Shown here one piece after another: positions 49,939 through 58,674 of a stretch of DNA of 64,000 nucleotides. The stretch is from Bacillota bacterium (lineage in GTDB: Bacteria > Bacillota > Clostridia > Oscillospirales > Oscillospiraceae). The notes beneath the pieces are model-generated. The model saw nothing but the letters and a program-made list of their open reading frames with translations, was not told the DNA's origin and ran no database searches. The DNA lies in the NCBI GenBank assembly GCA_023386265.1, contig JAEWKA010000002.1:434001-498000 (forward strand), given 5' to 3'. Position numbers and translations under genes: made by a program. The number at the start of each line of letters is the position of its first letter. Position 1 is the first letter of the stretch.

Positions 49939-51959
49939 TTACCTCGGCGCGCGACTCCACCCGACGAAGACTTAGGCTCCGGAGCTTTACTTTTGCCGAT
50001 GGGCACGTTTCTTGTACTCGAAGTGGGTTTTGCGGTTTTGCCGCCCATGCCCTTTGCTCTGCCGGAAACCTTAATAGGTGCAGAAGGTGCGGGAGCAGTT
50101 TTGCTTTTCTGAGCGGGCGAATTATTTTTGTTTCCCTTATACCCGCCGCTTCGAGCTGCATCCGGTCTTACAAGGCATTTTTTATCAAAGCCTATGAGAT
50201 CTTCGCGTCCAGCCTCTTTTAATGCTTCGATTACAAGACGGCGCTTTTCAGGCCTTTTCCATTGCAGAAGAGCGCGCTGAAGCTCCTTTTCACGCGGAGT
50301 CCTTGCGACATAGACTTCCTTCATCGTGCGCGGGTCTAGTCCCGTATAGTACATACAGGTGGAGATCGTTCCGGGAGTGGGATAAAAATCCTGCACCTGT
50401 TCGGGCTGACGTCCGCGTGACTGGAGATATTCCGCTAGCCTCACGGAGTCACCTAGCGTACAGCCCGGGTGTGAACTCATAAGGTAGGGCACGACGTACT
50501 GCTCCTTATCAAAGCGCTGGTTAAGACGGGAGTATTTGTCCATGAAGCGTTCATAAACTCCAATGTGCGGCTTGCCCATATAGTCCAAAACACTGTCGAT
50601 GCAGTGCTCGGGCGCGACCTTGAGCTGTCCGCTGATATGATGTTTAACGAGATCAGAAAAGAATTTGTCATTCTTATCTTCCAGCATATAGTCGAAGCGT
50701 ATGCCGCTGCGGACAAAAACCTTTTTAACACCCGATATTTCGCGGAGCTTTTGCAAAAGCTCGAGGTAGTCCGAGTGGTCGGCGTTGAGATTTTTGCAGG
50801 GAGTGGGGGCAAGGCAGCGTTTGTTTGCACACATTCCGTGCTCCTTCTGCATTTCGCAGGAAGGGTGACGAAAATTTGCCGTTGGTCCGCCGATGTCCGA
50901 AACGTAACCCTTCCAGAGCGGGTGATGTGTCATGTTTTCAACCTCGTTGATAACGGATTCGTGACTGCGCGAGGTTATCATCCTACCCTGATGAAAGGCG
51001 AGAGCGCAGAAATTGCATGCGCCAAAGCAGCCCCTGTTGTGTATGACGGAAAAGCGAACCTCTTCGATTGCCGGAACGCCACCGTCCTTTTCATACATTG
51101 GGTGGACTTCTCGGGTGAAGGCAAGCTCCGCGACTTCGTCAAGCTCCTTGGTAGTGAGCGGGATTGCGGGCGGGTTCACTATGAGCGTTCGGCCCTGACA
51201 GCTCTGGCAGAGCGCTCTGCCGCGAATGGCGTCGTGCTCCTCGTATTCGATACGTGTCGCGTTCGCATAGGCTTTCATATTTGAAACCGTTTCTTCATGC
51301 GAGGGCAAAGATATTTTTTCAAAAACGCAGGACGTTTCGTCAGGCGCGATGAAAGCGGTACCGCGTATATCGGTGAGCTCCGAGGGGTGAACCTTGCGTT
51401 TCAGGCGCTTAGCAATCTCGCGGGTTGCATATTCGCCCATGCCGTAGACAAGCAGGTCGGCCTTCGAGTCGAATAGTATGCTTCGTCTTACCTTGTCGTC
51501 CCAGTAGTCATAATGAGAAAAGCGGCGCAAGGACGCTTCAAGTCCGCCGATAATGATCGGCATATCGCCGCCGAAGGCTTCCCTTGCGCGGTTAGCGTAG
51601 ACTATAGTTGCACGGTCGGGGCGCAGACCAGCCCTTTTACCGGGAGAATAAAAATCCTCGCTTCTCGGCTTTTTGGCTGCAGTGTAATGCGCGACCATGC
51701 TATCGAGATTGCCTGCTCCGATGAAAACGCCGAATCTCGGCTTTCCCATGGCCTCAAAAGCGGAGGCGTCATGCCATTTCGGCTGTGCGAGTATTGCTAC
51801 TTTGAAGCCCATGCCCTCGAGCACGCGCGCGATGACGACAGGGCCAAAGCTCGGATGGTCGACATAGGCATCGCCCGTAACCACGAGAAAGTCATAGCTG
51901 TACCACCCGCGGGAAACCATATCCTCTTTTGAGACCGGCAGAAAATCCGTTATTTCCAT
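49935..51959 (-). CDS. ygiQ: YgiQ-family radical SAM protein
   Basis: Putative radical S-adenosylmethionine enzyme of 674 residues. The N-terminal domain opens with FLPVSKEDMVSRGWYSYDFL and carries VTGDAYVDHPSFG, the usual start of YgiQ proteins. The cluster motif CFGACNFC lies near residue 310 in NRGCFGACNFCALAFHQGR. A basic Lys/Ser/Pro-rich tail of about 65 residues ends it. The reaction is unknown in the family. Start at ATG 51959 follows AAAGGC. Confidence 0.9.
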   Translation of the reverse strand: MEITDFLPVSKEDMVSRGWYSYDFLVVTGDAYVDHPSFGPVVIARVLEGMGFKVAILAQPKWHDASAFEAMGKPRFGVFIGAGNLDSMVAHYTAAKKPRSEDFYSPGKRAGLRPDRATIVYANRAREAFGGDMPIIIGGLEASLRRFSHYDYWDDKVRRSILFDSKADLLVYGMGEYATREIAKRLKRKVHPSELTDIRGTAFIAPDETSCVFEKISLPSHEETVSNMKAYANATRIEYEEHDAIRGRALCQSCQGRTLIVNPPAIPLTTKELDEVAELAFTREVHPMYEKDGGVPAIEEVRFSVIHNRGCFGACNFCALAFHQGRMITSRSHESVINEVENMTHHPLWKGYVSDIGGPTANFRHPSCEMQKEHGMCANKRCLAPTPCKNLNADHSDYLELLQKLREISGVKKVFVRSGIRFDYMLEDKNDKFFSDLVKHHISGQLKVAPEHCIDSVLDYMGKPHIGVYERFMDKYSRLNQRFDKEQYVVPYLMSSHPGCTLGDSVRLAEYLQSRGRQPEQVQDFYPTPGTISTCMYYTGLDPRTMKEVYVARTPREKELQRALLQWKRPEKRRLVIEALKEAGREDLIGFDKKCLVRPDAARSGGYKGNKNNSPAQKSKTAPAPSAPIKVSGRAKGMGGKTAKPTSSTRNVPIGKSKAPEPKSSSGGVARRGK

Positions 51960-51996
51960 GGGTGCGCCTTTCAATAAAACAAATTAAAAATAAGAA

Positions 51997-53136
51997 TTAC
52001 AGCTTCATTTCCATTAGTTTTAGAGGACAGAGATTTCCTTCCTCGGTGCCTATATGTTTGAAACCGAATTTTTCGTAAAACGCCAGAGCTGCTTTATTAT
52101 CCTCCGAAACGTGCAGCTGCAGGGAGCTTCTTCCCAGTCTGCGATATACCGAGACTGCGTGACCAACGAGCTGAATGCCCATATTGTGTCCGCGGTAATC
52201 CGAAGCAAGATACACGAGACTTATCCAGCCGGCACCTTTGTCCGATGCACGGGCTAAGTCGAGTTCAATAACTCCCGCAAATTCTTCGCCGCAACAGGCT
52301 TTCATAAGCGATAAAGGATCCTTTTTCACAGCCTTTTCGGCATCGCGCAGATAAGGTTCTTCGGAAAAGCCCTTAAGCGTTCCGTGAGCGCTCTGCCAGC
52401 TGTCACGGTAACTATTCACATAGAGCTCCGCGTCCTCTTTAATATTAAACGGGATAATGCGGAGATTTGAAAAATCCTCTCTAATGTCTTTTTTCCACCA
52501 CTGCTGACCGGCAAAGGTGCTCATTTCGGGGGGCAGATGACTGTTGTCGTTATAGTATTCAATATTAAGCTTTCCGCCGGAATAGGTCAGGGAAGCTACG
52601 CAGGTGTTGTCCCCGTGCAGTATTTCGCAGATGTTCTCAGAGGAAACGCCCATGAGTCCGCTCAAAAAAGCGCGTATAGCCATGCCATGGCTGAAAACGG
52701 CAATAGTCTGTCCCTCATGCTTTTCGGCAAGTTCGGTGACGACGCCCGTGATGCGGCTTTTCAAATTCTCGAAGTGCTCTCCACGCTCAACGTCCCATTT
52801 TGCGGGGTCATTTGCAAAATAGACCATTTGCTCGGGGTCGTCATAGGCGACATTGCCCCAGGGCGTGTCCTCCCATACACCCATATCGACTTCCTTCAGA
52901 CGGGGGTCGATATTGAGCGGAAGCTCATGATACTTCAGAATCGCTCCGGCGGTTTTCTGAGTACGCTGAAGATCGCTCGCGTAGAGCGCGTCGATTGGGA
53001 TTTCACGGAAACGCTCGGCAAGAAGATTAATCTGCTTGTGACCTTTGGGAGTTACATCTCCGTTATAGTGTCCGTGTATTCGACGATATAAATTTCCCTC
53101 CGCCTCCGCATGCCGGATAAGATAGATTTTTGTCAT
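51997..53136 (-). CDS. Histidine phosphatase fused to a GNAT acetyltransferase
   Basis: A 379-residue two-domain protein. Residues 1-200 are a phosphoglycerate-mutase-type histidine phosphatase with the catalytic LIRHAEAEGN (His9) and the second histidine in FSHGMAIRAFLSG. Residues about 225-379 are a GNAT acetyltransferase, with DYRGHNMGIQLVGHAV as the acetyl-CoA loop and ALAFYEKFGFKHIGTEEG near the end. Start at ATG 53136 has GGAGGT. The joint substrate is unknown. The gene is divergent from the CsaB-fusion gene. Confidence 0.85.
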   Translation of the reverse strand: MTKIYLIRHAEAEGNLYRRIHGHYNGDVTPKGHKQINLLAERFREIPIDALYASDLQRTQKTAGAILKYHELPLNIDPRLKEVDMGVWEDTPWGNVAYDDPEQMVYFANDPAKWDVERGEHFENLKSRITGVVTELAEKHEGQTIAVFSHGMAIRAFLSGLMGVSSENICEILHGDNTCVASLTYSGGKLNIEYYNDNSHLPPEMSTFAGQQWWKKDIREDFSNLRIIPFNIKEDAELYVNSYRDSWQSAHGTLKGFSEEPYLRDAEKAVKKDPLSLMKACCGEEFAGVIELDLARASDKGAGWISLVYLASDYRGHNMGIQLVGHAVSVYRRLGRSSLQLHVSEDNKAALAFYEKFGFKHIGTEEGNLCPLKLMEMKL

Positions 53137-53166
53137 AATGACCTCCATAGAAAGGTTCTCTTCACC

Positions 53167-53212
53167 TTGACCGCTCGGAACAGGTGATATATAATCAGTA
53201 CGTCAAACGTAC
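53167..53212 (+). promoter_or_regulatory. Promoter and palindromic operator of the CsaB-fusion operon
   Basis: TTGACC (53167-53172), 17 bases, TATAAT (53190-53195), followed at once by the palindrome GTACGT-CAA-ACGTAC (53198-53212), which would cover the transcription start. A leader of about 170 bases follows. Confidence 0.65.
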
Positions 53213-53373
53213 ATAGATTAGTCTGGTCAACGATTGTGCTTAAATATATACCATATTATTTTATAACACATATCAATTTTTAACAAGTGAGCAAAAAGCC
53301 CTTTTTATGTTCCGATAATTCGGAAAATATGATATTACGCACTATTTCCATGAAAGCGCGTACGGAGGTCAGA

Positions 53374-55602
53374 GTGAAAGTCATTCATTTAATAAGCGGC
53401 GGAGACACCGGCGGAGCCAAAACGCATATCCATTATCTTCTTTCGGGTATCTGCAAAAATATAGATGCAACGCTCGTATGCTTCATGCGGGGCGAATTTT
53501 CCGATGAGGCGGAAAGGCTCGGAATACCTACCGTCGTTTTGGATGGGAGCCTGCCCTCTGTCATAAAGCGGCTTAGAGCTATGATTCGAGACGATGGATA
53601 CGATATAATCCATTCACACGGGGCAAGAGGAAATTTCATCGCGAGGATTCTGCGTCTTTTTTGCAAATTACCTGTGGTATCGACTGTTCACAGCGACCCG
53701 AGGCTCGACTATCTCGGCAGACCGGCAGCCGCTCTCGTTTATGGAACCTTGAATGATTATGCCCTGCACAGAGCAGATTACCTAATCGGTGTCTCAGACT
53801 CGATGAAAGAACTTTTAATTGAGCGCTCTTTTCATCCAAACGATATATTTACGATTTATAACGGGGTCGATTTTTCGGTTGAACCGAAAATTGATAACAG
53901 GCTGGAGTATCTTAGGAGTCTAGGCCTTGATGTTTCGGAAGACAGCGTTGTGGTCGGCATTGCCGCGAGACTTGACCCGGTCAAGGATGTCGCAACCCTT
54001 ATAAAAGGCTTTGCCAAGGCGTTCGAATCCTGCCCGAAGCTAAGACTAGTTATTGCGGGCGACGGAGCGGAGCTTGAAAATCTGAAGGTGCTGACCAGAG
54101 AGCTCGGCATTTCCGAAAAGGTAGCCTTCCCGGGCTGGATTTCCGATATAAACTGCTTTTTCGCGGCTCTCGATATAAATACGCTCTCCTCCGTTTCTGA
54201 GACCTTCCCCTACGCTATTACCGAGGGTGCAAGGGCGCGCCTTGCAACAGTTTCATCGCGCGTCGGAGGAGTCCCGAAGCTTATTTGCGACGGTGAAACA
54301 GGCTTTCTCTTCTCCGTGGGCGACTATGAAACTCTGGGAAAAAAGCTTCTGGAGCTTGCCGAAAGCTCGGAACTCAGACGAAAGCTGGGAGACGCACTCT
54401 ATAATAAGGCAAAGCGTGAATTCTCCGTTGAAGCGACAACAAAGAGGCAGCTCGATATTTATGCTGAGGTCCTTCGCCGTGAAATAGTCAAACAAAGCGG
54501 GGGGCGAAACGGGGTTGTCATCTGCGGAGCCTACGGTATGGGAAACGCAGGCGACGACGCGATATTGGAGGCCATTGTCGGTGAGATGCGCCAGATTGAC
54601 CCCTTCATGCCGATAACCGCACTTTCGCGCAAGCCGATGGAGACGAGGCTGAAATACTCGATAGACTGCGTGCATATGTTCGATATTCCGGCGTTTCATC
54701 GTGCCATGAAGGGCACAAAACTCTATCTCAGCGGCGGCGGGAGCCTTATCCAGAACGTAACGAGCCGGAGAAGCCTCTGGTACTATCTTTATACGATCTC
54801 AGCGGCGAAGAAAATGGGCAACGCCGTTATGATGTACGGCTGCGGAATCGGTCCTATAGTTGATAACCGAGACGAGAATCTTATAAGGCATGTTCTCAAC
54901 AACTCTGTCGATGTTATCACTCTGCGCGAGAAATTCAGCCTTTCTGAGCTTGAGCGTCTTGGCGTTACGGGGCCTGAGCTCATCGTCAGCTCCGACCCCG
55001 CCCTGACGCTGCCCGCATCTTCGGAAGACAGGGTTTCCGAGGAACTTCGAAAATACGGTCTCGATCCTGATGGGAAATATGTCTGCTTCTCTGTTCGGGA
55101 TTGGACAGGTTTTGCGGAGAAGGCACAAGCCTTTGCTGAAACTGCCGACAATGTTTCAGAAAAGCTGGGACTCATGCCCGTGTTCATTCTAATAAACCAC
55201 GTAGAGGATGGAGCGGCTACCGAGACCATCCGAGGCCTCATGAAAGCGGATGCCACAGTTATCAGCGAGGCGATGGATTCCGTGCTGACTATCGGCGTTC
55301 TCGCGCGTATGAGAGCTGTTGTATCAATGCGCCTGCACGGACTGATTTTCGCTTCCTCACAGGGTATCCCAATCGTGGGCGTGTCCTATGACCCGAAGGT
55401 GACCGCGTTTTTGGATAGCGTCGGAAATGAAAACTGCATACAGTTCGAGGAATTGACGGCTGAAAAGCTGATAACCATGACAGAAAGGGCAGTTGCCCAG
55501 TACGACGACAGGGAGGAGCGAAAAAGGAGCGTTGAAAGACTCGTTTCCGCTGAAGCTCTGAACAGTAAGTGCGCCAGAAAACTATTGGGGGAAGAGCATT
55601 GA
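53374..55602 (+). CDS. csaB: Glycosyltransferase family 4 fused to CsaB polysaccharide pyruvyltransferase
   Basis: A 743-residue fusion. Residues 1-370 are a GT4 glycosyltransferase (HLISGGDTGGAKTHIHYLL, IIHSHGARGNFIARI, VGIAARLDPVKDV, the donor site region ETFPYAITEGARA). Residues about 380-740 are a CsaB-type pyruvyl transferase (GAYGMGNAGDDAILEAI, YLSGGGSLIQNVTSRRSLWYY seen in parts, MRLHGLIFAS). CsaB adds ketal pyruvate to secondary cell-wall polysaccharide, the anchor for S-layer homology proteins, so the fusion may build and pyruvylate such a polymer. I start at GTG 53374, behind GGAGGT. The longer frame has no ribosome site. Confidence 0.88.
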   Translation: MKVIHLISGGDTGGAKTHIHYLLSGICKNIDATLVCFMRGEFSDEAERLGIPTVVLDGSLPSVIKRLRAMIRDDGYDIIHSHGARGNFIARILRLFCKLPVVSTVHSDPRLDYLGRPAAALVYGTLNDYALHRADYLIGVSDSMKELLIERSFHPNDIFTIYNGVDFSVEPKIDNRLEYLRSLGLDVSEDSVVVGIAARLDPVKDVATLIKGFAKAFESCPKLRLVIAGDGAELENLKVLTRELGISEKVAFPGWISDINCFFAALDINTLSSVSETFPYAITEGARARLATVSSRVGGVPKLICDGETGFLFSVGDYETLGKKLLELAESSELRRKLGDALYNKAKREFSVEATTKRQLDIYAEVLRREIVKQSGGRNGVVICGAYGMGNAGDDAILEAIVGEMRQIDPFMPITALSRKPMETRLKYSIDCVHMFDIPAFHRAMKGTKLYLSGGGSLIQNVTSRRSLWYYLYTISAAKKMGNAVMMYGCGIGPIVDNRDENLIRHVLNNSVDVITLREKFSLSELERLGVTGPELIVSSDPALTLPASSEDRVSEELRKYGLDPDGKYVCFSVRDWTGFAEKAQAFAETADNVSEKLGLMPVFILINHVEDGAATETIRGLMKADATVISEAMDSVLTIGVLARMRAVVSMRLHGLIFASSQGIPIVGVSYDPKVTAFLDSVGNENCIQFEELTAEKLITMTERAVAQYDDREERKRSVERLVSAEALNSKCARKLLGEEH

Positions 55603-56321
55603 AGCAGAATCAAACAAGTTCAACAGATTTTAAACATTTAGCATCAAAAAAAGCTGAAAAAAAGGTCAAAACTGCGGTTTTAGTGTCGGGTGGGGGGCTG
55701 AATCTTCAGTCTATGATTGATGCGGACACATTTGGGGAAATTCCGCGGTGTGAGCTAACGGCGGTGATTTCCTCGAATCCCGGCGCATATGCGCTCAAAC
55801 GCGCGGAAGCTGCTGGCATACCCGCTTATGTCGTTGACAGAGAGCTTTTTCCGAGCCAGACAGTTTTCGGCTTTGCGGTTCTGGACAAGCTACGTGATTT
55901 GGATATTGAGCTTGTAGTGCTTGCGGGCTTTGATAGCGAACTGACACAGCCGATATTCAAGCATTACGGAGGCAGGATAATTGACACACGCTCCTCACTG
56001 ATGCCGGCCTTCATGGACGAAGAGCTATCAGGTCTCGCGATACAGGAAGCTCAGCTCAAAAGCGGAGTTAAAATTTCGGGAGCAACGGCGTATTTTGCAA
56101 CGGAAAAACCGAATTCCGGACCGATAATCCTCCAGAAAGCGGTCGCCGTGCGCGAGGATGATACTCCTGCGACGTTGCAGAGACGCATTTTAGAGGAAGC
56201 CGAGAACGTGATACTTCCGCGGGCGGTTGCGCTATACTGTGCGGGAAAGCTCAGCGTGACGAATGGGACGGTACATATCTCGGAGCCCACTGAGAACAGC
56301 TCCGAGAAAATGACGAAATAG
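55599..56321 (+). CDS. PurN-like formyltransferase-fold protein with altered active site
   Basis: A 240-residue protein of the glycinamide ribonucleotide transformylase (PurN) fold: VLVSGGGLNLQSMIDA matches the phosphate-binding loop, and VLAGFDSELTQPIFKHYGGRIIDTR aligns with the catalytic region. In PurN the catalytic trio is Asn, His and Asp. Here these are Asp129, Arg131 and Asn172 (in EKPNSGPII), so formyl transfer is unlikely. Start is probably TTG 55599 behind GGGGGAAG, overlapping the CsaB stop. Coupling to a cell-wall gene and not to purine genes also argues for another role. Confidence 0.75.
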   Translation: MKQNQTSSTDFKHLASKKAEKKVKTAVLVSGGGLNLQSMIDADTFGEIPRCELTAVISSNPGAYALKRAEAAGIPAYVVDRELFPSQTVFGFAVLDKLRDLDIELVVLAGFDSELTQPIFKHYGGRIIDTRSSLMPAFMDEELSGLAIQEAQLKSGVKISGATAYFATEKPNSGPIILQKAVAVREDDTPATLQRRILEEAENVILPRAVALYCAGKLSVTNGTVHISEPTENSSEKMTK

Positions 56322-56325
56322 AATA

Positions 56326-56364
56326 AAAACGCCCGAAGATTCGTTGAGTCTTCGGGCGTTTTAA
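56326..56364. terminator. Bidirectional terminator
   Basis: Arms AAAACGCCCGAAGA and TCTTCGGGCGTTTT around a 9-base loop, between the PurN-like gene and the convergent DUF4349 gene. Confidence 0.92.
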
Positions 56365-56375
56365 TCTTAGGAAGC

Positions 56376-57383
56376 TTACTGATTATAGGGAGGTCTGTCG
56401 TTACGGGGATCTTTATTCTGTACCGGTGGTACGAGAGGCTTTGTTTTTTTCTTTTTGTTAGCCGCTCTCACGATAAGGAGAACGATAACCGCGATGACGC
56501 CAAGCACTACGAGAGCCGGGAAGATTGCAACGAGGAACTTGAGTAAACCCTTGAAGAAGCTGCCGAGCGCGTAGAGAGAGTGAGTAAAGGTTTGCTTGAT
56601 TTGCTCGCCGTAGCTGACGGTTGAAGCGTTGTCCTTTGAGTAGAGCGCGACCTCGCGAACGGACAGTGTGAGAGTCGAGTAGCTCACCTGGGAGTCCCAG
56701 TTCTTGAGCTGCGAGGTCAGACTTTCAATATTGTAGCGCACATCGGAAAGGCGCGTCTCTATCGCGAGCATATCCTCAACGCTCGATGCCTTGGCAAGCA
56801 GTTCAAGAAGTCTTGTTTCCTCGGTTTTATAAGCATCCAGACGCGACTGAGTGTCCGTGTACTGCATTGTGATGTTATCGGCATTCGTGCTGCTGTTTAT
56901 GACGTTTCCGAGATTTTTAAGACTGTCGGTGACGGATTTGAACTTATCCACGGGTATGCGGATAGTATAGTCCGCGGTGCGGGAAACAGCGGTGCCGCCA
57001 TAAATTGAGCTGTAGTCTCCGCCGGTCACGTTCGAGGACTGAACAAAGCCGCCGCAGTCCATAATCAGCTGCTGCAGATCTGTCATGGTCTTGTCAAAAT
57101 CGAGAGTTTCGAGCGTGGCATATCCAGTATAGATAATCTTGTCCGCCGAAGGAAGCTCTGTCACACTTTCTCCGGTAGTGGTAACGGAGGTATCGGTCAG
57201 GGTGTTTTTCTGGCTTTCCGCCATATCAAACGAGGCACCGCCCGCCTCCTCGGGGGCAGGGACTGCGGCCATATCGCTTGTGACAGATTCATTTGCTGTT
57301 TTACTCGCCGCACCACAGGCAACAAGTGCGAGGATAAGTATAAGGGCGAGGGCAAGAGATAAGAATTTTTTGTTCGTTTTCAT
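56376..57383 (-). CDS. DUF4349 lipoprotein
   Basis: A 335-residue lipoprotein with lipobox LVAC (Cys23), a Ser/Glu-rich linker, a central DUF4349 domain (IIYTGYATLETLDFDKTMTDL in parts, then NLGNVINSSTNADNITMQY and a coiled-coil segment LSDVRYNIESLTSQLKNWD) and a C-terminal membrane helix (about 285-310) with a short basic tail. The family is common in Firmicutes and actinobacteria with no known function. Start at ATG 57383 has GGAGGA. Confidence 0.88.
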   Translation of the reverse strand: MKTNKKFLSLALALILILALVACGAASKTANESVTSDMAAVPAPEEAGGASFDMAESQKNTLTDTSVTTTGESVTELPSADKIIYTGYATLETLDFDKTMTDLQQLIMDCGGFVQSSNVTGGDYSSIYGGTAVSRTADYTIRIPVDKFKSVTDSLKNLGNVINSSTNADNITMQYTDTQSRLDAYKTEETRLLELLAKASSVEDMLAIETRLSDVRYNIESLTSQLKNWDSQVSYSTLTLSVREVALYSKDNASTVSYGEQIKQTFTHSLYALGSFFKGLLKFLVAIFPALVVLGVIAVIVLLIVRAANKKKKTKPLVPPVQNKDPRNDRPPYNQ

Positions 57384-57521
57384 TGTCGCTCCTCCGTTTA
57401 AATGTTTGAGCCTTGTGCGAAGAAGACCGCGAAGGCTCAATGACTTCTTTGTCGCTTTAGTGACCATTAGACGAGGCCGTGAATGAAAATGTTTCAGAGT
57501 TTATACTAAACTTCGTGAGTG

Positions 57522-57932
57522 TTATTTCAAGGTGCCCAGAAAGCCTTCGAGAATAAGCGAAGCCGCGACCGCGTCCACGCTCGCGCGGTGCTTTATCATC
57601 TTTTTGCCGTTCGCGTGGAGAATTTCGTGAGCGGCAATCGTTGTGCGGCGCTCGTCCCAGAGCGTCACGGGAATATCGCAGCGCGCTTCGAGGGCTTTTT
57701 TGAAGAGTTCGCTTTTTTCCGCCCTCGCGCCCAAAGTTCCGTCCATGTTTTTAGGGTATCCGAGAACGAAACGACCTACGCCGCGGGAGAGAGCCTCTTT
57801 TACGATTGTGTCGGCAGCTCGCTCCGCGTTCCAATCCGTAAGCGTCCACGCCTCGCCGCAAAGTGTCGCTGTTTCGTCCGAAACGGCTAGCCCGATGCGT
57901 GCGTCACCGTAATCGATTGCCATTATACGCAT
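57522..57932 (-). CDS. ruvX: RuvX/YqgF Holliday-junction resolvase-like protein
   Basis: A 136-residue RNase H-fold protein. YqgF is needed for maturation of 16S pre-rRNA 5' ends and may also cut junctions. It begins MRIMAIDYGDARIGLAVSDE with the first catalytic Asp, then LGYPKNMDGTLG, WDERRTT and a final HRASVDAVAASLILEGFL with the last Asp. The length is standard. It lies downstream of folT on the same strand. Confidence 0.93.
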   Translation of the reverse strand: MRIMAIDYGDARIGLAVSDETATLCGEAWTLTDWNAERAADTIVKEALSRGVGRFVLGYPKNMDGTLGARAEKSELFKKALEARCDIPVTLWDERRTTIAAHEILHANGKKMIKHRASVDAVAASLILEGFLGTLK

Positions 57933-57969
57933 AAATACCCCTTTCTGCGCAAAAGTGCATTAAATAATG

Positions 57970-58473
57970 CTATTCTATATGATCCAGTTTTGGAGCCAGT
58001 TTTTGCAGGAGTGGTATCAGCACAAAATATAGCACGATGAGAACGGCACACTGCAAAAGCCGTGATATCATTACGGGCAGATAAGGCGCGTGCTGAAGCA
58101 GACTTAGCCAGTACGAGTTAAGACCAAGACTCAGCAGGACAGTGTTGATAAGTGTGCAAATTATGACATTCGGGAAAAACCTGACGTTTTTTCCGTGAAG
58201 AAAAAGACCAAAAACTGCGCCCATAAGGACATAGGTAAGTGTAATTGGAGGAAAAATTGCGTTACCCGAGATAAGAGTGCCCATAATATCGGCGATACCC
58301 CATGCGGCAGCGGACCAATATGGACCATATAATATGCCGCAGAGAGCTATGGGCAAGAAGCCGATTCCAATACGCAGGGTAGGAGTGTTTAGCGACAGAA
58401 AGCGCGAGAGGACAAGCTCAAGCGCGATGAGAACGGCCACGCGGCAAAGCGTGACAAGATTTTGTCTTTTCAT
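57970..58473 (-). CDS. folT: Folate ECF transporter substrate-binding subunit FolT
   Basis: Membrane S component that binds folates and works with a shared ECF energising module (not in this window). I start it at ATG 58473 behind AAAGGAAG, giving 167 residues with about six helices. LSLNTPTLRIGIGFLPIALCGILYGPYW (seen as TPTLRIGIGFLPIALCG) and ADIMGTLI are typical of FolT. The longer frame upstream would translate the riboswitch and is not real. A THF riboswitch lies in its leader, directly behind folC. Confidence 0.9.
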   Translation of the reverse strand: MKRQNLVTLCRVAVLIALELVLSRFLSLNTPTLRIGIGFLPIALCGILYGPYWSAAAWGIADIMGTLISGNAIFPPITLTYVLMGAVFGLFLHGKNVRFFPNVIICTLINTVLLSLGLNSYWLSLLQHAPYLPVMISRLLQCAVLIVLYFVLIPLLQKLAPKLDHIE

Positions 58474-58499
58474 TTGTGATACTTCCTTTCGTGACATGC

Positions 58500-58622
58500 C
58501 ACAAAAGGAGCGGCGCTCCGGTGTGGCAGCGGATGCGGACAAGGCACCGCATGGTAAAACCATTTCGTCAGGACGGCAACTCCCATCCGCCTGCACTTAA
58601 CGCGCCAAGTCCTACTCTGACC
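58500..58622 (-). promoter_or_regulatory. THF riboswitch with terminator in the folT leader
   Basis: On the minus strand the conserved pieces of the tetrahydrofolate riboswitch occur in order: CAGAGTAGG, GGCGCGTTAAGTG, GGATGGGAGTTGCCGTC, GCGGTGCC and GTCCGCATCCGCTGCC. The 5' GGTCAG and 3' CTGCC pair as the basal stem. It is followed by a short hairpin GGAGC-GCC-GCTCC with TTTT (58519-58504), which fits premature termination when folate is plentiful. The folT ribosome site follows 17 bases later. Confidence 0.85.
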
Positions 58623-58674
58623 ATAGTGTTAGATTAATGAGCGCCGATAATCACCCTCCTTGATAAAATAGCGG

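Noticed and set aside
58474..58596. N-terminal extension of folT
   Set aside because: It would translate the riboswitch and its terminator. The ATG at 58473 has a good ribosome site.
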